Below are positions 31,723 to 39,759 of a stretch of 64,000 nt of DNA, one piece after another. The stretch covers positions 620,001 to 684,000 of the forward strand of contig CAWBOV010000004.1 of assembly GCA_963790525.1 (NCBI GenBank), in the 5' to 3' direction. The stretch is from CAWBOV01 sp963790525 (GTDB lineage: Bacteria > Actinomycetota > Actinomycetes > Mycobacteriales > Jatrophihabitantaceae). The position numbers were made by a program, and so were the translations under genes. Each line of letters begins with the position of its first letter. Position 1 is the stretch's first letter. Under the pieces are notes generated by a model. The model was not told where the DNA came from and searched no databases. It was given only the letters and a program-made list of their open reading frames with translations.

Positions 31723-33430
31723 ATGCTGCCAACGTTCATCATCGGGCTGCGTGAGGGCCTCGAAGCGGCTCTCATCGTCGGCATCGTCGCCGCGTTCCTC
31801 AACCAGCGCGGGCGCCGCGATCTGCTGCGCCTGGTCTGGCTCGGCGTCGGTGTCGCCGCTCTCGTCTGCCTGGGCGTGGGAATCGGCCTGCACGTGCTGT
31901 CGGCCGACCTGCCCCAGAAGCAGCAGGAGGGGCTCGAGACGGTCGTCGGTGCGATCGCGGTGGCGATGGTGACCTACATGGTCGTCTGGATGCGCCGGCA
32001 CGCCCGCGACCTCAAGAAGCAGCTCGAGGGTGCCGCCGACTCGGCGCTCGAATCGGGCTCGGGGTACGCACTCGTCGCCATGGCCTTCCTGGCCGTCTTC
32101 CGGGAGGGCTTCGAGACGGCGGTGTTCCTGCTCGCCGCCTTCAACGGCAGCAGCAACCCCGGTCAGGCGGGGCTCGGCGCGATCCTCGGCATCGCGATCG
32201 CCTGCGGGCTCGGCTACGGCATCTACCGCGGGGGAGTCCGGCTCAACCTCTCCAAGTTCTTCCGGGCCACGGGGCTCGTGCTCGTCGTCGTCGCCGCCGG
32301 CCTCGTCGTGTCGGCGCTGCACACCGCGCACGAGGCGGACTGGCTCAACGTCGGCCAGGGCGCCACGGTCGACCTGTCCTGGCTGGTCGCGTCCCGGCTC
32401 GGTCCAGGCCTCGCTGCTCACCGGCATCCTCGGCGTGCAGCCGCGCCCTGTCGTGGTCGAGCTGGTCGGCTACTTCCTGTACCTCGTTCCCGTCGCGGTG
32501 TACGTGGCATGGCCTCCCGGCCGGCGGGCGCCGCACCGCGCGGTGGTGCGTTACGGCAGCGCGCTCGCTGTCCTCGCCGCGGTTGCTGCCGTCCTGCTGA
32601 CGGTGCTCGCCCCCGCCCGACCGGCGTCGGTGCGCGAGAGTGTCCTGGCGCTGCGCTCCTCCGGCACCGCCTCCGCGACGCTGGACGTCACCGCCCGGAC
32701 GCCCGACGTCCTCACCGTCGCCGCCACGGGCGTCGGCAGCGCCACCTGGAGTCTGGCGCGGACGGGCTCGGACACCCGTGACGGCCGGCTCGCCTACGTC
32801 TACGCCGCCACCGCTGCCGCCCCGGACCCCGCGGGCCTGGCGCCCTCGGCGACGCTCACGCAGCTGGCGGCGCTGAACGGTGGGCGCCTGCCGCTGGGCG
32901 TGCGCGCCGACACCGAGAAGCCGCTCGTCGCGCTGTCCTACCGCACCCGGGCAACCCTGACGGCCTGGGTCGATCCGGGCACCGGGCGGGTCCTCGACCT
33001 CACCTATCGCCGAGCGAGCGTCGCGACCGCGGCACTGTCCATCGGCGCCACCGAGCTCGCCACCCCCACCGACGTGGCGACCTCCGCCGCGACCGCGGAC
33101 GCCGTGCGCACCGCTGCGGCGGCCGCGCACCGCGACGCCGATGCCGCGAACCGGCGCGATCAGTTCCGCGGCCTGGCCACCCTCGGATGGATCGTGCTCG
33201 CTCTTGCAGTGCTGGCGGTGGGCGCGTCAGCGAGCGCGCTGCGCGCCTCGCGGCGGCGCCCCCAGGGGGCGGCGGAGGCGGGCACCGCACGAGACACCGC
33301 TGTCGTCACCCCGAGTGCCATGGCGAATGCCGGGGCGCCGGCCGACCAGGTTCCCGCGGCGCCGGGCGCACGAAGCCCGCACGTGACGGGAATCGCGCCG
33401 ACGAGGGGTTCTGACCCGCGAGTGAGTTAG
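31723..33430 (+). pseudogene. efeU: Iron permease EfeU with extra C-terminal domain, one frameshift
   Basis: EfeU is the membrane permease of the EfeUOB iron system. The seven-helix part carries both iron-site motifs, REGLEA (residues 10-15) and FREGFETAVFL. After LSWLVA the frame shifts once, at about 32392; with one base fewer it reads on as PGSVQASLLTGILGVQ and through the final permease helices. A further ~215 residues follow, an apparently extracytoplasmic domain (SGTASATLDVTARTPDVLTV...) ending in another helix (TLGWIVLALAVLAVGA) and a basic tail. ATG 31723 was chosen over GTG 31720. A single-base sequence error is likely, because both parts are otherwise clean. An IdeR-type box lies upstream. 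Confidence 0.85.
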
Positions 33431-33445
33431 GTTATGCTTACCTAA
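33427..33445. promoter_or_regulatory. IdeR/DtxR-type iron box overlapping the efeU stop
   Basis: TTAGGTTATGCTTACCTAA matches the IdeR/DtxR consensus closely and lies within a larger dyad, GAGTTAGGT-7-ACCTAACTC (33424-33448). It overlaps the last bases of efeU and precedes efeO by 35 bases, so efeO probably has its own iron-controlled promoter. Confidence 0.88.
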
Positions 33446-33480
33446 CTCTCGCAGTCCCACCCTTGTAGAGGAGATCAGCT

Positions 33481-34677
33481 GTGCTTCCGTCCCGTCTCGC
33501 CCGTCCCGGTGTCGTCGTGGTCGCCGCAGTGGCGATCGTTGCCACGCTCGCCGCCTGCTCGAGCAGCGCCACGACCGCAGGTGGGTCCGCGACCACGACG
33601 ACGGCCGCGAGCGGTGGAGCAGCGCCCGCGACGCTGCGAACGGTGGCGATCACGCTGACCGCCGACGGCTGCGTCGCCGACCACGACTCCTACTCCAGCG
33701 GGCCGCTGACCTTCGACGTGGCCAACACCGATGCCACCGCGGTGAGCGAGTTCGAGATCCTGAGCGAGGACCGGATCCTGGGCGAGAAGGAGAACCTCGC
33801 GCCCGGGTTCAAGGGCTCGTTCTCGATCGTGCTGCAGCCTGGCACCTACACGATGTACTGCCCGGGAGCGACGAAGGAGAAGGCTCCCTTCACCGTCACG
33901 GGCACCGCGACGACCCAACCGGCGACCACCACCGGGGCACTCCTCAAGGCCGGCGCCACCCAGTACCTCGGCTACGTGACGATCCAGGTCGACTCCCTGC
34001 TCCAGGGGGTCACGCCCCTCGTCGCGGCCATCAAGAGCGGCAACCTCGCCGCCGCGCAGACCGCCTACGCCAAGGCCCGCGCGCCCTACGAGCGGATCGA
34101 GCCGGTCGCGGAGTCCTTCGGGACGCTGGACGCGGCCATCGACGAGCGGGCCGACGACGTCAAGCCCACCGCGATCACCGGCTTCCACCGCCTCGAGTAC
34201 GGCCTGTTCAGCGTGAAGAGCCTCACCGGGCTGACACCGATCGCCGAGCAGCTGCTCGCGAACGTCACCAAGCTGAAGTCGCTGGTCGCCAAGCTCACCG
34301 GCTTCCAGCCCGCAGAGCTGGCCAACGGCGCGGTCGGGCTGCTCGACGAGGCCGCCAAGAGCAAGATCACCGGCGAGGAGGAGCGGTACTCGCACATCGA
34401 CCTGCTCGACTTCTCGGCCAACGTCGAGGGCGCCGAGCAGGCGTTCGCGTTCCTGGAGGACGGGCTGTCGAAGATCGACGCCACCCTCGTCTCGACGATC
34501 AGGGCGGCGTTCACCAAGGTCGAGGCGCTGCTGGACCACCTCCGGGATCCGGCGCAGGCCTCGGGCTTCACGCTCTACAACGACATCCCGAAGGCAGACA
34601 TCACCGAGCTGGCTCAGGCGCTGCAGGCCGTCGCCGAGCCGTTGAGCCGGGTCGCCGGCAAGGTCGTGTCTGCATGA
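33481..34677 (+). CDS. efeO: EfeO, periplasmic iron-binding lipoprotein
   Basis: EfeO binds ferrous or ferric iron outside the membrane and passes it to EfeU. The 398-residue protein begins with a lipoprotein signal ending LAAC (about residue 22), then a Ser/Thr-rich linker, a cupredoxin-like domain (about 45-130, with ADHDSYSSGPLTFDV and GTYTMYCPGA) and the M75 peptidase-like helical domain (about 145-395) with the HxxE metal motif in GFHRLEYGLF. GTG 33481 has AGGAGA a few bases upstream. Its stop overlaps the efeB start by 4 bases. It is intact, unlike both neighbours. Confidence 0.94.
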   Translation: MLPSRLARPGVVVVAAVAIVATLAACSSSATTAGGSATTTTAASGGAAPATLRTVAITLTADGCVADHDSYSSGPLTFDVANTDATAVSEFEILSEDRILGEKENLAPGFKGSFSIVLQPGTYTMYCPGATKEKAPFTVTGTATTQPATTTGALLKAGATQYLGYVTIQVDSLLQGVTPLVAAIKSGNLAAAQTAYAKARAPYERIEPVAESFGTLDAAIDERADDVKPTAITGFHRLEYGLFSVKSLTGLTPIAEQLLANVTKLKSLVAKLTGFQPAELANGAVGLLDEAAKSKITGEEERYSHIDLLDFSANVEGAEQAFAFLEDGLSKIDATLVSTIRAAFTKVEALLDHLRDPAQASGFTLYNDIPKADITELAQALQAVAEPLSRVAGKVVSA

Positions 34678-35953
34678 GCGAACCCGCGCAGCCGGGCATC
34701 GACCGGCGCCGCTTCCTGTCCCGCGCCGCCCTCACCGGCGCCGGCGCCGTCGTGGCCGGCGCGGCCGGGTTCGGTGTGGCGAAGGCGACCGAGTCGGGCG
34801 CGTCGACCCCTGCGTCGCCGGTCGCCGCCGCGCAGGTGCCGTTCTACGGCGCGCAGCAGGCCGGGATAGCGACGCCCGCGCAGGATCGGCTGGCCTTCGC
34901 CACCTTCGACGTGACCACCACGGACACGCAGGCAGCTCAGGGATGCTCGGGCAGTGGGCGGCGGCGTGCTCACGGATGACCCAGGGCCTGCCCATCGGCG
35001 CGACCGAGACGGCGCCGAGCAACCCACCGATCGACACCGGCGAGGCGATCGGGCTGAGCCCGGCGCAGCTGACCATCACCGTCGGGTTCGGGGCGTCCCT
35101 GTTCGACGAGCGCTTCGGGCTCGCCGGCAAGCGCCCGGCCGCGCTCGGTCGACCTTCCCGCGCTTCCAGGGCGACGTGCTGCAGTCCGCGCGGACCGGTG
35201 GCGACATCTGCGTGCAGGCCTGCTCCGACGACCCGCAGGTCGCCTTCCACGTCATCCGCAACTTCGCGCGCATCGGCCGGGGGACGGTGGTCCTGCGCTG
35301 GTCCCAGCTCGGCTTCGGGCGGACGTCGTCGACCAGCGACGACCCAGGCCACGCCCCGCAACCTGATGGGCTTCAAGGACGGCACCAACAACATCAAGGC
35401 CGAGGACGCGCGCCGACATGGACGACTACGTCTGGGTCGGCAGCGAGACCGATCAGCCGTGGATGCAGGACGGCAGCTACCTGGTCGCCCGCCGGATCCG
35501 GATGCTGATCGAGTCGTGGGACGCCGACTACCTGGCCGACCAGGAGAAGATCTTCGGCCGGCACAAGCGACACCGGCGCACCGCTGACCGGCACGTCGGA
35601 GTTCGACCCCGTCAACCTGGACGCGCACAACAAGGACGGCACCCCGGTGATCGCGCCCGACTCCCACATCCGGCTGGCCGCGCCCGGTCAACCACAGCGG
35701 CAAGAAGATCCTGCGCCGCGGGCTACTCCTACACCGACGGGATGGACCCGGTCACCGGGCAGCTCGACGCCGGGCCTGTTCTTCATCGCCTTCAGAAGGA
35801 CCCGCGCACACAGTTCGTGCCGATCCAGACATCGCTCGGCGCCAACGACCTGCTCAACGAGTACATCACGCACACCGGGAGCGGGTTGTTCGCCGTGCCG
35901 CCCGGCGTCACGCGGCCGGCGACTGGTTCGGCAAGGCGCTGTTCACCGCCTGA
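34674..35953 (+). pseudogene. efeB: EfeB, Tat-exported heme peroxidase (DyP type), many frameshifts
   Basis: EfeB is the Tat-exported DyP-type peroxidase of the Efe system. The N-terminus has a twin-arginine signal, RRRFLSRAALTGAGAVVAG. From about 34935 the frame changes about 11 times up to 35920, yet the segments join in order: ITVGFGASLFDERFG, FPRFQGDVLQ, GDICVQACSDDPQVAFHVIRN, RNLMGFKDGTNNIKAED (the DyP GxxDG region), MDDYVWVGSETDQPWMQDGS, APDSHIRLAAP, LGANDLLNEYITHTGSG, and the end DWFGKALFTA before TGA 35951. Most changes are one extra or missing G or C in short runs. A poor consensus is more likely than gene decay. Confidence 0.85.
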
Positions 35954-35955
35954 CG

Positions 35956-36363
35956 TCAGGCCCTGGTCGCGTCAGCGATCTTCACGGTCAGCACCGGGCA
36001 GGACGCTTCGAGCACGATGCGTTGCGCGTTGCTGCCCAGGAGCAGCTTGCCGACGGCCGAGCGCCGGCGCAGGCCGACCACGAGCATCGAGGCGGAGACG
36101 CGCTCGGCGACGGAGAGCACCGCGTCGGCCACATCAGCGGCGTCGGTGATCTGCACGATCTCGTGGCTGATGCCCAGCTCGGTGAGCCGGGCCTCGACCG
36201 CGTCGAGATCCTTCGCGTCGGCGAAGGTCGGGGTGGCGAAGTCGGAGTTGACGGCGACGTTCACGACCACCAGGGTCGTGGCCCGCAGCTGAGCTTCCGC
36301 GATCGCCGCGCCGAGCGCGACGAAACCCACCTGCGTCGGGACATAGCTGACGACGACCGGCAT
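35956..36363 (-). CDS. Universal stress protein, UspA family
   Basis: This 135-residue Usp has the alpha/beta fold MPVVVSYVPTQVGFVALGAAIAEA at the N-terminus and the C-terminal nucleotide-loop region VVGLRRRSAVGKLLLGSNAQRIV followed by CPVLTVKI, matching the G2xG9xG[S/T]-type pattern of ATP-binding members. ATG 36363 was chosen because AGAGGTG lies upstream and the fold begins there. It converges with efeB, 2 bases apart. A second Usp gene lies at 57147-57587. Partners and stress are unknown. Confidence 0.85.
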   Translation of the reverse strand: MPVVVSYVPTQVGFVALGAAIAEAQLRATTLVVVNVAVNSDFATPTFADAKDLDAVEARLTELGISHEIVQITDAADVADAVLSVAERVSASMLVVGLRRRSAVGKLLLGSNAQRIVLEASCPVLTVKIADATRA

Positions 36364-36493
36364 TGTGGCCCACCTCTGGTTCTGCGGATGCGAGCTGAGT
36401 GCGCGCTGTGCCGTCCAGTCTCCCGTACCCGGGGACCCCGTGGCAATTTGTCCGTCGCCCCAACAAACCACGGGTCCCGCGGGACGGGGAGGC

Positions 36494-37132
36494 TCAGCGG
36501 GCGAGATCGAGACCGTGCTTGCGCGCGGAAGCCTCGGCGTCGGCACGCATCTGCGCGGCGATGTCCTTGAACTCGTCCAGTGCGGGGTTCACGCCGACGA
36601 GGGTGAACTCGTTCTCGACCACGCGCAGGTCGAGCTGCCAGACGTCTTCGAGGATTCGGCGGATCCACGAGGTCGAGTGGTCCCATCCCTCGCGGGGCGT
36701 GCCCGCGGCGTAGCTGCCGCCGCGCACGGTGACGAGGACGGCGGGCTTGCCGGCCAGGACCGGTGCCGCGCCCGCGCCCATGCGGGGGTCGGAGATGATC
36801 AGGTCGACGTAGGTCTTGAAGTGCTGCGAGACACCGAAGTTGTACAGCGGCACCGCGAAGAGCAGGGCATCGGCGTCGATCAGTTCGTCCACGAGCGTCG
36901 CGGCCAGAGCCGCCGCGGTGCGCTGGGCTTCGCTGTGCTGGTCTGCCGGAGTCCAGTTGGCGGTGACCGCGGCCGCCCACGCGTCGGCGGGCAGGGGCTC
37001 GACACCGACGTGGCGGCGGGTGACCGCTGAGTGCTCATGGCCTTCCTGCCAGGCCGATTCGACGATGTCGGCGATCGCGCGGCTGACCGACCCGTCGGTG
37101 CGGATGCTGGCGTCCAGACGGAACAGTGACAC
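36494..37132 (-). CDS. azoR: FMN-dependent NADH:quinone oxidoreductase/azoreductase
   Basis: This 212-residue flavodoxin-fold enzyme has the FMN-phosphate region LFRLDASIRTDGSVSRAIAD at the N-terminus, DADALLFAVPLYNFGVSQHFKTYVD with the family's PLYNF motif, and VTVRGGSYAAGTPREGWDHS with the RGG loop near FMN. Such enzymes reduce quinones and azo compounds with NADH. GTG 37132 is fixed by AGGAG seven bases upstream. An AT-rich dyad just upstream looks like an operator. It is divergent from the ribokinase gene. The true substrate is unknown. Confidence 0.88.
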   Translation of the reverse strand: MSLFRLDASIRTDGSVSRAIADIVESAWQEGHEHSAVTRRHVGVEPLPADAWAAAVTANWTPADQHSEAQRTAAALAATLVDELIDADALLFAVPLYNFGVSQHFKTYVDLIISDPRMGAGAAPVLAGKPAVLVTVRGGSYAAGTPREGWDHSTSWIRRILEDVWQLDLRVVENEFTLVGVNPALDEFKDIAAQMRADAEASARKHGLDLAR

Positions 37133-37154
37133 GGTGGGCTCCTCGATGTCGATG

Positions 37155-37179
37155 ACTAGTAAAATACAAGTTACTCTAG
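37155..37179. promoter_or_regulatory. AT-rich dyad, candidate promoter/operator of the azoreductase
   Basis: AGTAA-8-TTACT lies within a stretch far more AT-rich than its surroundings, 23-47 bases upstream of the azoreductase start. CTAG ends flank both arms imperfectly. MarR/HxlR-type repressors often use such sites at redox-enzyme genes, but no regulator gene is adjacent. On the minus strand TATTTT could serve as a -10. Confidence 0.4.
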
Positions 37180-37273
37180 GAAAGGTAGCGCGCCTCGTGC
37201 GCGGGCGCACCGCCGGCGCGCCCGGTGTGACGGGCCAGACACGCCGGCGTGTGGGTGTGGCAGCATTCGGCCG

Positions 37274-38185
37274 ATGACCGATGTCGTCGTGTTCGGCAGT
37301 GCCAATGCCGATCTCGTGCTCTCCGTCGACCGCATCCCCGGCCCGGGGGAGACCGTCCTGGCCCGGCGGTCCGCTCGCGTCGCCGGCGGCAAGGGCGCGA
37401 ACCAGGCGGTGGCGGCCGCGCGATCCGGAGCGGACACCGCGTTTCTCGGCGCACTCGGCGCCGACACGGACGGTGAGCTGCTCCGGGAGGAGCTGGGGGC
37501 CTCGGGCATCGACCTGGCCCGTGTGCGCACCTCCGCCGAACCGACTGGACTGGCCGTCGTGACGGTGGGCGCCGACGCGGAGAACGCGATCGTCGTCGCG
37601 GCCGGAGCCAATGCCACCCTCGATGACCTCGACGAAGCCGACCGGCGGCTCGTCTCGGACACCCGTGTCCTGCTGTGCCAGCTGGAAGTGCCGCTGGCCG
37701 GCGTCATCGCCGCGCTGCGTTACGCGCGGGAGTGCGGGGTCAGGACGATCCTCAATGCCGCGCCGTCCCGGCCGCTGCCGCAGGAACTCCTTGCCCTGGT
37801 GGACCTTCTGGTGGTGAACGAGCACGAGGCGGCCGACCTGCTCGAGGACCCCGGTGCCGTTGCCGACCCCGACACCGCAGCGATCGCCCTGCTGCGCCTG
37901 GTGCCTGAAGTGATCATCACGCTGGGCGCGGACGGATCGCGCTACGCGGGGCGCAACGGCGCGCGGCTCGCGGTTCCGGCACCGACGGTCGAGGCGGTCG
38001 ACACCACGGCGGCGGGCGACACGTTCTGCGGCGTGCTGGCCGCCGCGCTGGCGCAGGAAAGGCCGATCTCCGAAGCGCTGGACAGGGCCACTGTGGCTGC
38101 GGCCCTCTGCGTCCAACGTGCCGGCGCGGTGCCGTCCATCCCGACCGCCGAGGAGATCGACGCCGGGCCCGTCCGCGGCAGGTGA
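37274..38185 (+). CDS. rbsK: Ribokinase/PfkB-family sugar kinase
   Basis: Ribokinase phosphorylates ribose at O5 with ATP. The 303-residue protein has the N-terminal substrate motif VVFGSANADLVLSVDRIPGPGE, the PfkB signature ARVAGGKGANQAVAAARSGA, and the C-terminal anion hole/catalytic base DTTAAGDTFCGVLAAALAQ. These fit ribokinase well, though other PfkB kinases share them. No ribose transporter or isomerase lies nearby, so the substrate is assumed. It is monocistronic, with a 212-base gap before the next gene. Confidence 0.87.
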   Translation: MTDVVVFGSANADLVLSVDRIPGPGETVLARRSARVAGGKGANQAVAAARSGADTAFLGALGADTDGELLREELGASGIDLARVRTSAEPTGLAVVTVGADAENAIVVAAGANATLDDLDEADRRLVSDTRVLLCQLEVPLAGVIAALRYARECGVRTILNAAPSRPLPQELLALVDLLVVNEHEAADLLEDPGAVADPDTAAIALLRLVPEVIITLGADGSRYAGRNGARLAVPAPTVEAVDTTAAGDTFCGVLAAALAQERPISEALDRATVAAALCVQRAGAVPSIPTAEEIDAGPVRGR

Positions 38186-38397
38186 GGGAACGCGTGACGA
38201 TCAACACTGTTGAGCAGGTGAATAGTGACGCGTCGATAGTCGCGGAATGTTAGTGACAAGGGCGATCCCGACCCCCTAGCCTGTGAGTGTCCTGCACCGG
38301 GGGGTCCGATGTGACACAGGTTCGTGGCACTGCGCCCAGCCCGACATCGGACAGTGGCCCGGACCGACCGGGCTGGACTCGTGCCTGGGGGATCCAC

Positions 38398-39633
38398 ATG
38401 CGTCAACTCGTCCTACGTCCGCGCCGCTCGCTGTCGGCGCTCGCGGGGATCGCCGTCGCCGGCTGCATGGTGATGGCGACCGCGGTCTCGGCGCATGCAG
38501 CCACACCGTCACCGGCGTGGGCACAGAACGATTCGAACGGGGCCCAGAGCCGGGCGAATCTGAACGAGACGACGCTGACTCCCTCGACGGTGACGCATGC
38601 AGCCCTCCTGCGCAGCGTGACGGCGAAGACCGTCAGCCCCGACGCCTACTGCGGCGCGACGACCATCACCGAACCCGTCCTCACCGGCGGCAAGATGTTC
38701 GCGGTCGTCAGCAACGAGATCGCCGCCTACAACGCCGCGACGGGCGCGCGGCTGTGGCACGTCAACCCGGACCCCGGCTTCATCACGCTGTTCAAGGCAC
38801 TCGCGGTCACCAACGGCCTCGTCCTGGTGGGCGAGCTGGACTGCGTGTCGCAGAGTGACCCCAACGGGGCCATCGCCGCGTTCAACGCCACGACCGGCGC
38901 GCCCGTCTGGCGCACGCAGTTCGTCGGACCGCTCGACGAGATGGTCGTGTCGGGCAAGTACGCCGTCGAGAGCGGAACGAGCGTGGGCAGCGGCAACATC
39001 ACGACCGTCGTCAACGCGGCCACCGGTGCGGTCGTGTGGCAGAAGTTCTACGACAACTGCGGGGACGGCGTCGTCGTGTCGGCAGGCAATGTCGTCACCA
39101 CGCACTGCACGTTCGACGGCACCGGCGCAGTGCTCGAGGCCGACGCGCTCGCCACGGGCACGAAGGTGTGGAGCCGCTCCGGCTCCTGGACGGTGCAGCG
39201 CGGCGACAGCGACACGACGACGGGGCATCACCTCTACGCCACTCCGGCCAGCGGCGTCGTCGACGACCTGAACCCGGCCACGGGTGCCACGCGCTTCGCC
39301 CTCAGCGGCGCGACGACGGTCCTCGCCGTGGACAAGACCCGGGCGTACGCCGTCTGCTTCTCCGGTACGAGTTCGATCTGCGCCTACGACATCGCGTCGG
39401 GATACCAGGTGTGGCGGCACGGGTACACCTCGGTCCCGCTCGGCGCGGAGGCCGGCAACGTCCTCTACCTCGGCAGCGGTGAGGCACTCAACGCCGCCAC
39501 CGGTGTGCACCTGAAGTCGCTGTTCCCGTCCACCTCGGCCGCCGACGCGCTCGTCGTCGGTGACGGCCGCGTCCTGGCGGTCAGCGACGGCAACCAGAAG
39601 ACGGCTAAGCTCTACGGCCTCAGCGGTTCCTGA
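38398..39633 (+). CDS. Secreted PQQ-like beta-propeller protein, copy 1
   Basis: This 411-residue exported protein has a Sec signal (about 1-33, with RPRRSLSALAGIAVAGCMVM and a cleavable ...SAHAA), then PQQ-like repeats such as EIAAYNAATGARLWHV, AIAAFNATTGAPVWRTQ and TTVVNAATGAVVWQKF, typical of an outer beta-propeller. Several Cys pairs suggest disulfides. No PQQ-dehydrogenase active-site residues are evident, so binding rather than catalysis is likely. It is paralogous to the protein at 52176-53384. An in-frame ATG further upstream would add residues before the signal, so 38398 is preferred. No partners are obvious. Confidence 0.8.
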   Translation: MRQLVLRPRRSLSALAGIAVAGCMVMATAVSAHAATPSPAWAQNDSNGAQSRANLNETTLTPSTVTHAALLRSVTAKTVSPDAYCGATTITEPVLTGGKMFAVVSNEIAAYNAATGARLWHVNPDPGFITLFKALAVTNGLVLVGELDCVSQSDPNGAIAAFNATTGAPVWRTQFVGPLDEMVVSGKYAVESGTSVGSGNITTVVNAATGAVVWQKFYDNCGDGVVVSAGNVVTTHCTFDGTGAVLEADALATGTKVWSRSGSWTVQRGDSDTTTGHHLYATPASGVVDDLNPATGATRFALSGATTVLAVDKTRAYAVCFSGTSSICAYDIASGYQVWRHGYTSVPLGAEAGNVLYLGSGEALNAATGVHLKSLFPSTSAADALVVGDGRVLAVSDGNQKTAKLYGLSGS

Positions 39634-39639
39634 TCGGTG

Positions 39640-39675
39640 GGTGCCCGGCCCTCTCGCGCAGTGAGGGCCGGCACC
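39640..39675 (+). terminator. Hairpin terminator after the propeller gene
   Basis: The arms GGTGCCCGGCCCTC and GAGGGCCGGCACC pair over 13 bp with one bulged C around a 9-base loop, 6 bases after the propeller stop. No U-tract follows. Confidence 0.7.
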
Positions 39676-39759
39676 AGCTGATCCGTCGGGACCTTCAGCC
39701 CTACTGGAACCGCGTACCCGGGCGCACGATCGGGACATGACCTCCCGGCTCGCCCTGTC

